Notes under the pieces: generated by a model
Database searches by the model: none
What the model was told of the DNA's origin: nothing
What the model saw: only the letters and a program-made list of their open reading frames with translations
Shown here: positions 24,261-36,948 of the stretch, piece by piece
Numbering within the stretch: position 1 is the stretch's first letter
Layout: every line of letters begins with the position of its first letter
From: Botryosphaeria dothidea
Taxonomy: Eukaryota; Ascomycota; Dothideomycetes; Botryosphaeriales; Botryosphaeriaceae
DNA length: 64,000 nucleotides
Reading direction: 5' to 3'
Assembly: GCA_011503125.2 (NCBI GenBank)
Contig: WWBZ02000040.1
Span: 62,001 to 126,000 of the forward strand
Position numbers and translations under genes: made by a program

Positions 24261-25633
24261 ATGTTGATGCTCGCCCCCGCATTTGCCGCTGTGCGGCCTC
24301 TAATCACACGCCGAGGCTTCTCGAGCAGCACCTCGCTGCATGCTGCTGCAGACTTCACCCACGCAATCATCGGCGGCGGAGCTGTTGGTCTTGCCATTGC
24401 CAGGCGCCTGCAGCAAAAGGATGGTGTCTCCACCGTGCTTATTGAGAGACATGGCTCAGTCGGCACAGAGACGAGCAGTCGCAATTCCGAGGTATGGTTT
24501 TAGGCCTTCCAATATTTGCGCTTGGATGCTGCAGTACGCTCTCCTCTATCCTTCTCCCCCGGGGGCAATTGGTGGTTCGGATTTTGATGGCAGACGGCAT
24601 GTTAACGTATTGCCCGTAGGTAATTCATGCAGGGCTCTACTATGGCCCGGATACACTGAAAACAAAACTCTGCGTCAAAGGCAAGGAGATGCTCTACGAC
24701 CTATGCAGGCGCATGGCTATCCCGCATAACAACTGCGGCAAGTGGGTTGTCGCCCAGGACGAAGGGCAACTGAAGCAACTCGAGAAGACCCATGAGCACT
24801 GCAAGGCCATCGGCGTGCCCACCCACTTCCTCAGCCAGGAGGATGCCAAACGCCAGGAGCCAGACGTCCAGGCCAAGGCGGGCATCCTCGTCTCCCCGAC
24901 CACCGGCATCGTCGACTCGCACTCGCTGATGCAGTTCCTCGAAGGCGACTTCGAGAACGCCGGCGGCGACATCGCCTTCCAGTCCTCCGTGACCCGCGTG
25001 ACTCCGCTCTCGAGCGGCGGCAACAGCACGCCCGGGTCGTCCGGCTGGGAGATCACGACCACGACGCCCGACGGCGAGGAGACGACCATCACGGCCGAGG
25101 TCGTCGTCAACTCGGCCGGCCTCGACGCCATCGCCCTGTCCAACGCCATCCTGCCCCCGGAGCGGCACCTCCTGCCCTTCTACTGCAAGGGCTCCTACTT
25201 CTCCTACTCGGCCTCGCACCCCAAGCCCAAGGTGCTCATCTATCCCGCGCCCCGGCCGGGCCTGGGCGGCCTGGGCACCCACCTCACGCTCGACATGGGC
25301 GGCCGCGTGCGCTTCGGCCCGGACGTCGAGTGGGTCGACGATCCGACGGACCTGACCGTCTCAGACAAGAACCTGGTCGCCGCGCTCGAGGACATCCGGC
25401 TGTATCTGCCGGGCATCGACGCGGAGGCGGTAGGTCTGGACTATGCGGGCATGCGGCCCAAGCTCGGGAGGGCGGGCGTGTCGCAGATTGGCGGCAAAGG
25501 CGGGTTCCAGGATTTCTACATTAGGAAGGAGGAGGGTTACGAGGGGTTTGTCAATTTACTGGGGATCGAGAGCCCGGGGTTGACGAGCTGCTTGGCGATT
25601 GGGGAAGAGGTGCATGACGTACTTTACAGGTAG
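24261..25633 (+). CDS. L2HGDH: L-2-hydroxyglutarate dehydrogenase, mitochondrial
   Basis: There are two exons, 24261-24491 and 24620-25633, split by a 128-nt intron inside the conserved [19 protein letters not shown] block; the product is 414 residues. The first about 30 residues are rich in Arg, Ser and Ala without acids (RRGFSSSTS), as in a mitochondrial targeting sequence. A Rossmann FAD-binding motif follows at 36-43 (IIGGGAVG) with a basic-acidic end (LIERH). Later blocks typical of the DAO/L2HGDH family include [28 protein letters not shown], a Thr/Asp-rich insert, [27 protein letters not shown], and the C-terminal [18 protein letters not shown]. Enzymes of this family oxidise L-2-hydroxyglutarate to 2-oxoglutarate with FAD, repairing a side product of malate dehydrogenase. 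The alternative is a closely related FAD oxidoreductase; the block order makes L2HGDH much more likely. Confidence 0.9.
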
Positions 25634-26374
25634 AGGGGCAGGTCGGCAGGCTTGCGGGAAAAGCAGTACACATGCAGGTAAATAAAGTGTAGTCAATCTT
25701 GTACGAGGCCATGTTTTTCCAAGAAATCCAGCAGCTAATCAATGGTAGATGCGTGTGTGACGCACTTGATCGCGAAATCCTCATACTTTCAATTTCGTGA
25801 GAATGCCGGGTCTATAGGTCGTGGGTAGCGTTTAAGGAAAGTATGTTTATATACATGACAGATGATGTGCACGAATAAGCTTCACGATTTCCGTTCTTGG
25901 GCATACGTAAACAAATGATCATCAATGGTGTCGTGTAGGAACGCTCAGTACTCGAATATAGGAGAAGGATTGTCTGTTATACAGCTAGCATGACCTCAAA
26001 CATTGAAAGCACGAAGTCACTTTAGGGTTATCAGGGTCCCAGAATGCGTTGGGCTGTTCACCTGAGGAAAGGCCAGAAGTTGTTGCCCCTCGCTTAGAGG
26101 GCGGCGGCAGCCCGACGGCCGACGTCACCAGAACCGCCCAAAGGCGCTCGTCTTTCCACAGGAACACGCCAACGCCTCTGCAGGTACGCAAAACGCCGCC
26201 AACCGGCCCAGTCTGCAGCTTCCGAAATCTTAGACAAACCGCCACGCTTACTGCGACCGCCGCAGCCGCTCTTCCTATGCTGCTGGACCTACGTCGACGT
26301 CGCGCCCACTTTTTCGCTCTCCGCTGACCTGCACCTCACCCCGCCGCGATCGACCCCAGCAGAATCGCGTCCAA
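25634..26374. other. Intergenic region L2HGDH-NMD2
   Basis: 740 bases with no gene. The left half should hold the dehydrogenase terminator region and the right half the NMD2 promoter and leader. I see no distinct element. Confidence 0.6.
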
Positions 26375-29300
26375 ATGGAGCGCCAACGCAAACGTACGCG
26401 CCCCGAGCCCACCCTCCGCGGCGTGCCCCGGCAGCTAACACTTCGCAGGCGAGCTCCGCGAGCTCAACGACAAGGCCTGGGCGGGCGAGAAAGGTGCGTC
26501 AAAACGCCGCCTATCCCAGAACCAAACACACTCCCGGCCGGCGCTGACAAGGCTCCGTCGCCCGTTCCTACAGATGTCTTCCCCGTCCAAGGCTCGCTGG
26601 ACTCGTCCATGAAGAAGAACACGGCCTTCATCAAGCGCCTGCGCACGGCCATGACGGGCGCCTCCAAGGACACGTTCGTGGCCGAGGTGCGCGCGCTGTC
26701 GCTGCACAAGTACCTGTCGGAGATCATCTCGGCCTGCTACGAGGGCCTGACCAAGCTCAAGACCCCCGGCGACATCGCCACCGGCGTCGAGGTCGTCAGC
26801 GCGCTGCACCAGCGCTTCGGCCCCGCCGAGTTCACGGGATATATTGGATGGCACATCGGCCGCGGGCTCGCCACGCCGGACAAGTCGCACCTGAAGACGC
26901 TGCCGCAGGATGTGCGCGAGCGGGAGGAGAAGGAACGCCTCGCGCGCCAGCGGGTCCTGCTCCGCGTCGCGACGGAGCTGTGGCTCGTGGGAGTGTTGAG
27001 GAGCTTGGAGGATGCCGTGCGCCCGGAGGAGGCGGCGAAGAACAAGGAGAATCTGAAGGGGGGCGACGGCTTGCCGAAGAGCAAGAGCAGTGCCAATGGC
27101 GCTCGCGCGGAAAATGCGGACGCGGAGCCGTTCCCTTTGGAAGTGCTGAAGGACATGTTGGGCCACGACCGGGAACACATCAACCTGCCGCTGGTGGTCA
27201 TCTTCGTCAAGAGCTTTTCCTGGGATATACTTGGCACCAAACTGGCTTCTTCGGATAGCAGGAAAACCGTCAATGAGGATGGTGCGACCAGTGCCGCGGG
27301 GGCTAAGTCCGAAGAGCAGACGGAGGAGAATGAGGAAGATTCTGAGGACCCACCGATCACGTCTCCGGAATTGCGCCAACGCTTCAAGAATGTCCTCAAC
27401 CGTTATTTCGAAGACGTGAAGGCGCACCTTGTTCGTGACCAGGAGAAACTTGTCAACCAGGGCCGTCGCAACGCTGAGGCTTATGTCAAATCTGGAGAAG
27501 TGTTCGAGGATCGTCAGACGAACTACGAGAAGCAGGTTAAGGCCCAGGAGAAGCTTTTGACAAATGCTCAGGTCTTGGCGGATGCCGTAGGCGCGGAGAT
27601 GCCGGACTTGAGGGAGAAAGATACTTCCACCAATGCTGGAGACGGTAGTATCGGCCTTGTAAAGACTGGCGAGTATCTGCGAGGTCAAGGAGAGGGTCCC
27701 GGAATTTGGGAGGATGAAGAAGAGCGCCGCTTCTACGAGAATCTTATCGATCTGAAGGACCGCGTTCCCGGAATTCTACTCGAAGACGGTAAGAAGAAGA
27801 AAGGCGATGGCGATGATCAGGTCGGAAAGCGTGTCGACTCTGAAGTGAAAGAGAAGGAAGATCCTGCGAAGCCCGCCGAGGCAAAGCCTGCCGAGAACGA
27901 GGACCAATCCACGGCCATTGCCAACAAGTCAGTTGGTGCTCAGGTCGATGCGTTGTTGGCAAGACTACCGGAGTTTGTCAGCAAGGATCAGGTGGACGAT
28001 ACCGCTATCGAGTTCTGCTTTCTCAACTCCAAGGCATCCCGGAATCGTCTTATCAAAGCAGTGTCTGAAATACCGAAGGGACGCACGGATCTCCTGCCCC
28101 TCTACGCCAGACTCGTTGCGACGCTCGGAAAGCACATGCCTGATGTCATCCAGGGTATTGTTGCGTACCTGGATGATGAGTTCCGCAGTCTCCAGCGTCG
28201 CAAACAGAAGGATTTCCTGGGTCAGGTCCGCATGATCAACGTCCGTTACCTTGCAGAGCTCACCAAATTTGGTGCAGTTCCGGAGCACGTCATTTTCCAC
28301 TGCCTCAAGGTCAGCCTGGATGACTTTTCGCGTATGAACATCGAGATCATCTGTAACCTGCTGGAGAATTGCGGAAGGTATCTTCTGCGAAACCCGGAAA
28401 CCTCACCACGCATGGCTTCATTCCTCGAGACTCTGCAGCGCAAGAAGACTGCTTCTCACCTTGGCCAGCAAGAGCGTATGCTTATTGAAAATGCCATGTA
28501 CTACGTCAACCCTCCGGAGCGTGCAGCTATCGAGCAAAAGGAAAGGACACCGCTGGAGCTTTTCCTCAGGAAGTTGATCTACCTCGACCTGACCAAGAGG
28601 AACCTCGACAAGGTCGTGAAGCAGATTCGGAAGCTACACTGGGAGGAGGAGGAGGTTGTTGGAATGCTCCACAAGATCTTCACGAAACCAGGTAAGATCA
28701 AGTACAGCAACGTCCACCTTCTGGCTGTCATCCTCGGATCCTTGAACAGGCATCACCAGGATTTTTGCATCTCAGTTATTGATGATCTGCTTGAGAACAT
28801 TACGTTCGGCCTGGAACTCAACGATTTTCAAGTTCAACCAACGTCGAGTCGCCGAGGTCAAATACCTTGGTGAGCTTTACATCTACAGGATGGTTGACTC
28901 GCCGGTTATTTTCGACACCCTTTACAAGATCGTGACTTTCGGACACGAGGGTGGCACGCCTAAGCCCGGCGCCATCAATCCGTTGGATCCGCCGGACGAC
29001 TTCTTCCGCATCCGCCTCGTCTGTAACCTTTTGGAGACGTGCGGGATGTATTATGATAAGGGTCAGGCGAAGAAGAAGCTTGACTTCTTCCTGAATTTCT
29101 TCCAAGTAGGTCTGTCGCTGAAGTTTCGAGGTTTCCCGCTGATTTAGACAGTACTACATCCATACCAAGGACCAGATGCCCATGGACATCGAGTTCATGG
29201 TACAAGACGCGTATGCATTGACGCGGCCTCAATGGAAGCTTTCCAGCAATCTTGAGGAGGCAGGCAATACCTTCGCTGAAGCCGTCAAGGCAAACTACCA

Positions 29301-30414
29301 GTTGCAAGCGTCAGGACGCACCGCCGAACAAGAGGAACAGGATGAGGATTCGGGTGCGGAAGACGGCGAAGAAGGCGATGGTGGCGATGATGATGAACCC
29401 CAAGCCCGTGAACGGAACGACGCTTCTTCTGGAGAAGATGGTGATACTCCAGGAGAAGAGGAGCAGGACTCGAGCGATTCCAGTTCCGAGGACGAGGAAG
29501 AGCATATCGTCGTGACCCGTCCTGAGGATGAGAGAGACCCTGAAGCTGACGCGGAATTTGATCGTGAACTGGCAAAGATGATGGCTGAAAGTCTAGATTC
29601 TCGCAAGTTTGAGCGCAAGCCGATGTTCGACGTACCACTTCCTATGAAGCGCAGCCGCGATACGAACGCAACTGCCGACGAGAACAACGAACAGCAGCAG
29701 CAGCATCAGCAGGCTGAAGCAGCGCCTACTATGAAGTTTGCGTTGCTGAGCAGGAGGGGGAACAAGCAACAGGTTTGGCGTTTCACCGTATATTCTTCTT
29801 GCGGATATGGCTAACGCGGCTTTTCTAATTCGCAGACGAAGTCCATCGACCTGCCTGCAGACTCTACCTTCGCTATTGCCATGCGTACGCAGCAAGAGGC
29901 CGAGCGTGCTGAACAGCAGCGCATCAAGAATCTTGTCCTGAACTACGATCTTCGGGATGAGAACGAATCAGATGGTGACTCCGACCTTTCCCTGCCTCCA
30001 AACCTCAACAAACAGCAGCTACTGCCCCATCAGCAACAAGGCAGCCGGCGGAACAAGCAGCTTCCGCAAAACGGCAACAGCCAGCATATCCCTTCCTTCA
30101 AACCCAACAAGACCAACCACACCAAACTTCAGCAAAGCAAGAACGATACTGTTAACACTTCATTTGATGATCAACCAGGTGGCCTCGAGAAGCAACACAA
30201 TCCGTACAACGTCCCGCGCATCGACAAGGCGAGCAACAACAGAAGCACGCAGCGCGCGAGGAAGCTGCAACTGAGTGATGTCGACTGGTATGACAAGACC
30301 AATTCCAACTCTCCCCAGAACAACACTGCAGAAAGCGCCGGTGGAGCTGGCCAGAGAGGCGGCAAGCCCGCCAGTTTCCGCAGGAACGGCCAACCGAGGA
30401 AGAGAAGGGGTTGA
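26375..30414 (+). CDS. NMD2: Nonsense-mediated decay factor Upf2/Nmd2 (one apparent frameshift)
   Basis: There are five exons: 26375-26393, 26449-26493, 26574-29105, 29152-29772 and 29836-30414. Two very small first exons give MERQRKRELRELNDKAWAG and lead into the conserved VFPVQGSLDSSMKKNTAFIK. All splice sites are GT-AG, and introns 1, 2 and 4 have clear CTAAC or CTGAC branch sites. Three MIF4G-type helical regions cover most of exon 3 and the start of exon 4. A long Glu/Asp/Ser tract follows (about 29320-29560), then the C-terminal Upf1-binding helix region (MRTQQEAERAEQQRIKNLVL) and a Gln/Asn-rich basic tail. Upf2 bridges Upf1 and Upf3 on the cytoplasmic surveillance complex. One base too many sits in the T run at 28825-28828: upstream reads FGLELNDF in one frame, downstream KFNQRRVAEV in the next. 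Removing it gives 1264 codons. Without it the protein would stop at 28873 and lose the Upf1-binding end. Confidence 0.9.
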
Positions 30415-33400
30415 GATTGATATGAAGAAAAGACAGTGGTTGACGACTATTATACGAAGTACGCAGAACAATATCGGCTAACTTATTGGGGGGCACGGAC
30501 GTGCTCCTGTTCTTTGCAGGACTTGATCCTCTTTGCCTTTGATCATGCACTTTCTTCTTCGCGAACGAAAAGTCGAGCGATACAGCTTGCGTCGATTACA
30601 TTTCGATCAGGACGAGAGAAATACACTCGTGAGATACTAGTGTAAGTTACACGCGCTGGGCAGAGAGCAAGACCATGCCGAAAGAATACCGGTGACGAGA
30701 GGCTTCTGAGAGAGAGAGCAAGAGGACAAGAAAAGAAGCATTGCCGAAGAGTATATGCCGAGCGATCTTCTACTAATTAACCTCGGGCCACTTCCGCCTC
30801 TCCGCGCTGCCCGGACCGTTCCCGGGTGGTCGCTCTCGGTCTGGACCCTTTTCTGTTTCGGCGAGTTTAACTTTCTTGCTTTTCCCCGAGCTACCTCTCT
30901 CTCTCATTTCCGTCGGGCTTTACTCGTCTGGGAAAAAAGGGCCGGGACGAAGCGAGACGGTGGACGGAAGAGCGAGAGAAGGCCTTGCAGTTTATTTATT
31001 TATTTTTTGGTGGGGTAGTTTGTTGGTGGCTAGGAAGCTTTCGGCTTTCGTTGCGGTGGTGGTAGTGATGGTGGTGCTGGATGATTTGATCTAGATCATG
31101 TGTGTTCTTTCGTTCTCTCTCGCTCGATTGGTGTGATATCATGGTAGACCCATGGGGTCACAAATACGAGGCGATTGACTATCTCCTTGACTTTATTTCC
31201 CCCACTCCGCCGGCTTTACTTGCTTCCTTTGCCACTTCCTATACGAGCTTTTGCCTCTCGTCGCCTGATGTTTTTCTCATGTTGTTGTCTCTTCTATGTA
31301 CATGCACGGGACGCCTTGTTTTTTCTCTCTCGTATTTTCGGATCGATGCTGCCGATGGAGGGGTGGTGACCGAACGTACTTGCCGAACCGAAAACTCGTG
31401 AGAATTTTAGAGTTTCAGTATCTGATACTTTTTATTTGCTCCTTTTTCGGCACTTCCGTTGTTCTTGCGGTGCCGCACGCCAAAAGTCGGGCCGGAGGGC
31501 GGGCGTCGGCGCCGTCGGCGGCGGCGGAATGGGCCGTTGGGTTTTAAGCTTTTTGTGTATATAGAAGGGATATGTGTGTTCTTTTTTGTTGGGTCAGGGA
31601 GAGGAGTGGGAGTGTTTCGAGGCGGTGGGATGGCTCTGATTCGTGGTGCGTTGTAATTTGTCCCTTTTTCACTTTTCTTTTGGTGGGAAAAGTAAGATTG
31701 GATGGATGGATGTTTGCTACTCTTTTGCTGGCGGGTTGCTGTGAGGTTTGCCGTGCCTTTTTTTTTGTTTTGCCTTTTTCTTTCTCTTTTCTTGGGTAAG
31801 CTTTTTTTTTGTGGGTTACGGCGGGGTTGGTTGATGTGTGGCTGGTGAGGCTCGTGGCTTACTGCGGAGGTACCGAGGGAGGGAGGCTCTTGCGTGTTGC
31901 GACGGAAGGTTAAAATCGCGGGTGGGTTTATGGCCGAGGTGGGTTTTGGTGAGCGTCGGCGGGCGTGGAGGTATGAAAGGTATGAAGGTTTTACACCATG
32001 AATAGGTGTGCATCGTCATGATAGTAGAAAGTTGGTGAGAGCGCCTTTGATTCCCTTGACGTTCTTTTTCTTCCCCTTATACTTGGTTCTTAAATGTGGG
32101 CGGACACTGGTTCTATCATGACTACTTTGTATACCATGTCTCATGTAGGAATTCAACGTGTACGTTGAGGTCGGTGAAATCGTGTCAGCGAGAACGAAGA
32201 ACTAAAGGGATTTGATTGGTGGTGGGCCGACGCAGGGTGAATATGCCTGGCAGATCATCGGCGTGTATATACGCAGCGCCAAGAGGCTCCTATCTCCCTC
32301 TTACTCGCGAGAACAACAAGCTTCCTGAGGTTTTGAAACCACGTAGGAGAAGGATGGATGGATGGCCGTTTGGCGATCTGGGCTCAGATCTATACTTTGA
32401 TGTTCACGCCGCATTTATTTGACAATCTCCGGGTCTGCGCCGTGAAGGGGCTACTATTGACACGCAGGAAGGTCCAGCCAGATGGGTCAAAGTTTAGGCG
32501 AGATTGTGTCCTTATTCTGTTCTTGCCCGAGATTCCCTGGTAGCGCCGGTGGTTGATCGTTTTACCCTTTCTGGAAGTATCATGGCGTACATGTGAAGGT
32601 CGGAGAACGAGATAGAGGGTGGACCGAGAAGCACTAGTAGAGTTAAGCGTTGGAATCGAGCAGCAGTATCTTATCTGCACTTCTCGCTTCGCCGGGCATA
32701 TCCCTTCCCCGGTCAACACGTTACGAAGAAAGTAAAGACACTTGGAGGAGGATGAGAGGCGCAGCGAAGTTAAAGTTTGAAAGAGCCACAGGCATGACGT
32801 CGCAATTGCAGTCGACGCCAGCAAAAATAATTACACTGATCAGAAGCGCTTAATGCCATCATTTACGCAAGATCGTCATGTCCACCCGAATGGGACGGCA
32901 TGGTATAGTCAACAGCCTCGGGTCGCTTTCAAGGATCGCTATCAAGCTTCGTCAATGAAAGTTCAGGGCAGATGGACAGATCGATCCAGCCTTTCTTGGA
33001 GACTATTTCTATGGTGTTCGCTTCGTCCCGCGGCCAGGCGTTTCCGAGGACAACCGGAAGGTCCTGTGAGCCTCGAATCGAGTCACCCGTTGGACCGCAT
33101 TCAGATTCCTGCACCTCTGTATTGCGAGATACGAAACCGATGTATCTATGTCGAAGTTCCCAACTATGCGATGTTAACCCGCGGCACAACCAGGCCAAAT
33201 GGATGCACGCAGACCCTGAAGAGCTTCTCGGATGCTCGTCGGTGTTATATCGAATTTCATATGTACTCTTTGCAACTGCGTCTGTGCGTAGTTTCTCCGT
33301 GATTCTATTCTTCGGCTATTAGAAATGAGTGGAAGGTTGGTTGGTGGGCGGACACGTGTGCGCAGTTTATGACAATTTTGGTGCTTCCCCTCACCGTGCT

Positions 33401-35207
33401 ACCCATTCGTTTCGGCTGTTTTCGTTTCTGTTTTCGTGATGATTTGTCGGTCTGGTTCATGTTGATCAACGCTGTGCATCCACGACACAGAGCGCCGGGA
33501 CCCGTCGATGCGCGGCGTTTATGTTGTTGTTAGCCTCTCCGCGCGCATCGGTGGGAGATGTTTCCAGAAATGGAGCGGATGGACAATCTCTAAGCCTGCC
33601 TAGGTTCAACATGTCCGCGCAGAGCCGCTTGGACCAGACGCCGCTGCCCTGTGCGGAGAGGCTTTCGGCGTTTGAACATGGTGTTGCAGTGGTAGGTGCA
33701 TGGTGAGGCGCGGGAAGTTAGATTTGGATGCCGACCGACATGCTTAGATTGTTCCCTGCATGCCGCTTGAGACCGAGAGGCTCGTGACGTATTGATTTCC
33801 CGCGCATTTCTGTCCCTGCCTGCGAGCATGGCGGACGTGTGCAGGGACAAGGGAAAGCAGTGAAGGCAGCAGCAAGGCGACGAAGAAAGAGGATGTGGAG
33901 GGGATGCGAAAGGGGGGAATGCGACTGGCTGTGGATGCCGAAAAGGGCATTTGCTGCCTGAATCATGGATATGTGCCAAATGAGGCGCGGAGGGTGCTGT
34001 TCGTGTCGCGGTGAACAGCCTCAAAGGAGCGCGCTCTCGTCTCGATCACCGGCGTGGCCGCCAGCGCACGCCCGAATCGGTACCAGCGCTCTGGGGCGGC
34101 GCAGTGACCACGGGGAAAGAAAAAAAAAAGTTTCTGGCGGGGCGCCACGGCTGGCGGTTTGGAAAGGAGGAGAGAGGGTTGAAGCAGAGCAGTGCTGCGC
34201 AAGGGAATTGGCGGGGGATCGCCGGCACGTGATGGAGGGAGTGTGGATCGAGGACCGCTGAGTGGTCGGCGGGGAGCCGTCTGCGTATCAGGGCTCTGGT
34301 TGCGACGTGCGTGCTTTCCCTTTGGGCGTGCCAACCAGGATGCTGGTCTCGGGCCGCGACCGGGGGGGGGGGGGAAGCGAAGGTTGAAGCTGTGGAGTTG
34401 ATAGCGCAGACGCATATACGCAGATGCACGGTGGGCGGCACCTCTCGGCACACCCGCACGGCTTCCTGACAGGCTACGTATGCAGGGCCGCCGCCGCCAC
34501 CGCCTCGGTCACCGCCGCTGCCACGACTCAAGAGAGGAACCATCGGAGCTGAACGAGCGGGAGGGAGTGCGGATTGCAGTCACGGCTTTCTGACCACTGC
34601 CTATTTCTCGTCATCGGCCTGGTCTGTGGGCAGGTCCGCCGTTTCAGAGGCTTCTCTCTGCGGGATCTGCAGCCCTCTTTCTGCTCGGTTAACGGTTAAC
34701 GGCTGACGTGTAGCAAATCAATTAATCCAACCCAGGGTGCTGTCTCGGAATGCCGACGACTGCCGAAGATCGACAGTGCTTGTGAAGGCCGTCACTAGCG
34801 ACGAGACGGAGGCATGGGCGGACGGAGGGGGCGGAGAGGCTCAGCCGGGGCCGCGGACCGATGCGGCATGTGTCCTGCCTTCTGTCAACTATGCCGGCCG
34901 GCGTCGTGTGTGTGCGTGCGTGGGCCACGTCGATCGATTAATACCTGCGCAAACCTTATCGTTGCGTTCTCTGTATTGCTCTGCCTCTTCTGCTCCGCCA
35001 TTGGTGATCTTTTACCTCAAGGCACAGCCGCGCTGTTGGTCTGCCTCCATGTGATATCTTGTCCAGTGCCGCTGCTCCGGCCTTCTTCCGATCCTCCGCT
35101 CTCTAATTTTTTTTTTCTTACTGTCTCTCCTTTTCTACCACCCCAGTTGATCTGATCCTCGCTGAAAATTGAGAAGGCCATCCACAACAGAACGAGCCGT
35201 GTCCGCA
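30415..35207. other. Intergenic region NMD2-tandem paralogue 1
   Basis: 4.8 kb without a supportable gene. It is rich in T and G tracts on the plus strand (30.9-32.0 kb), has a GC-rich part at 33.7-34.6 kb with a 12-base G run near 34370, and short frames only. The last few hundred bases become pyrimidine-rich, as expected of the promoter and leader of the next gene. Confidence 0.6.
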
Positions 35208-36377
35208 ATGGGTCCGTCCTTGCTGGACTTGTCCCGAGAACTGCGGGACCTCATCTGGGAATCCTGCCTCACCACCCCAGAGCGCCCTCCTCCGCCGCCT
35301 TCAGGATCCCCGTCCAACAACCCCGAATGGGATGATCGATACTTTTTCTGCATCAATGAAGAAGAGCAATTTATTGGCTGGCCGAAGCGGACGCTGCGGA
35401 TCTCAAGCATCCCACTGCTGCTGACGAACCGTCAAATTAATACCGAAATACACGAAACCATTGCCCGCCTCTACTCGCAGCGGCGGATGGACTGCAACCT
35501 CCAAGTAACAATATACCGGGAAAAGTACCTGCTACTGGACTGGCTGTGCCTGCCAGTCAACGCCCTACACTACGACAACTGGAACATCGACTTCCGTCAA
35601 ATAGATCCCCCATTGTGGGGCATTGACGACGGAACCAGGGAGCCAGACCAGTCAATGCTCGAGGTGTTCCATCCTGACCGATATCCACGCGTGATCTGGT
35701 CCTATTTCTACATCCATCAGCGCTTCCTCGAACGTGGCCCTGGCTTCAGAAGCTACCCGGAATTCCACATCACGCAGGCCCCGCCCCGGACGCGCAGCCT
35801 GCGACGGTTGGTGCTCAACTGCGAGATCCCTGAAATCTCCCCGAACGATAAATTCCGTGACGTCGAACATCGCAACCGACCCATTCGCAAGCCTACGACC
35901 CTCCGCGAGTGGCAGAAATTTTACGCCGGCGGCCTCATCGACCCGCGCCAGTTTGCACGACAGTTGCGCTTCTTGGTTCAGGAGTGGCTCTTCAGCAACA
36001 AGCTCCAGGCCCAGGCGCGGCCGGCGTTTGAGAGCCATCCGAAAATCGAGATGCGCGCCAACGGGAGGCTGATTCCTGGGGCCGAATGGGACCTCCGGAC
36101 GCTGACGGGGACGGCATACAAGTCGCCGCCGGGACAGAGGTGCGCTGTTTTCGAGCGCAACATTAAGATGCCGATTGACAAGATGTACGGAAGTTTGGTG
36201 GACCCGGAGACGGTGAAGGAAAGGGAGGAGAAGGAGAGGGCAAAACGGAAGGAGTGGGAAAGCCGGAAAAGGAAACAGGAGTCCTTTCTTGGAAGACGAG
36301 CTTCGAAGACTGAAGATGTAGGTGGTAATGGACGGGATACGAGAGCAACAAGACGAAGGAAAGTCGGCACGACCTGA
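35208..36377 (+). CDS. Fungal protein with LSRELRD/IWE motif (tandem paralogue 1)
   Basis: An intronless frame of 389 residues starting at the first in-frame ATG. Residues 4-17 (LLDLSRELRDLIWE) match the short helix that opens many fungal F-box-like and 2EXR-like proteins. A proline-rich loop and then RISSIPLLLTNRQINTEIHETI and YLLLDWLCLPVNALHYDNW follow, a layout seen in large families of uncharacterised ascomycete proteins. The C-terminus is strongly charged (KEREEKERAKRKEWE) and probably a coiled helix with a basic end. It shares both blocks with the gene starting at 36949, so the two are tandem duplicates. A role in substrate recognition for ubiquitin ligases would follow if the first helix is a true F-box, but the box is incomplete, so I assign no function. 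Confidence 0.75.
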   Translation: MGPSLLDLSRELRDLIWESCLTTPERPPPPPSGSPSNNPEWDDRYFFCINEEEQFIGWPKRTLRISSIPLLLTNRQINTEIHETIARLYSQRRMDCNLQVTIYREKYLLLDWLCLPVNALHYDNWNIDFRQIDPPLWGIDDGTREPDQSMLEVFHPDRYPRVIWSYFYIHQRFLERGPGFRSYPEFHITQAPPRTRSLRRLVLNCEIPEISPNDKFRDVEHRNRPIRKPTTLREWQKFYAGGLIDPRQFARQLRFLVQEWLFSNKLQAQARPAFESHPKIEMRANGRLIPGAEWDLRTLTGTAYKSPPGQRCAVFERNIKMPIDKMYGSLVDPETVKEREEKERAKRKEWESRKRKQESFLGRRASKTEDVGGNGRDTRATRRRKVGTT

Positions 36378-36948
36378 GGGTTACAGACTGCAACGCATAG
36401 CTACACAAGTTTCGAAGGAGGGGGCAGCGGATGGATGGATCAGCACCCCACCTACTGTTAAGGGAGGAAGGGTCTGGGAAGGATACGGGTGGCGAGGTTG
36501 TCGGTTGAGGTGGAGGGTTTCAGGGCGGGACTTGGGATTGGCATGCAGGAAGCAGCAGCCGAAGCAAAGCTTAAGTGCCGAAAGTTTAATGCACGGCGGC
36601 AGCACCAAGCTGTGCAGGTTTGGCCGGGAAATGGTTAGGCGGGAGCGGAAAACGTCTGCAGTCTTGCTTGGGCTTGGCCGATTGCTGGCAGTGCGACCCA
36701 AATGCCGACGATCGATGCCAGATCGAGATCGCTGTGCCAGTAGACTCTGGACAGACTTTCGGCTCCTGCCATCTCGACAAGCGCTCGCGCCTGCCTCCGC
36801 CCGCCTCGCTGCTCCTACCCGGCGACGCTCCATCCCCACCATCCCCACCTGCTGACCCTCACCGCCCGCGCCAACATGACTCCATCTTATCATCTGCAGC
36901 TCCAGCAGGCCCTCGTCCTCCCAATGCCCATTGCGGGGGCCAGCTGTC
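36378..36948. other. Intergenic region between the tandem paralogues
   Basis: 571 bases without a gene. The distal part (36780-36948) is C-rich on the coding strand and is the likely promoter and leader of the second paralogue. An ATG at 36876 is out of frame with that gene. Confidence 0.55.

Noticed and set aside
26435..27688. 417-codon minus-strand open frame
   Set aside because: It is the antisense shadow of the first MIF4G region of NMD2; GC-rich third positions keep the opposite strand open.
28826..28873. An intron to explain the NMD2 frame change
   Set aside because: Homology is continuous on both sides of a single base, so there is no room for any intron.
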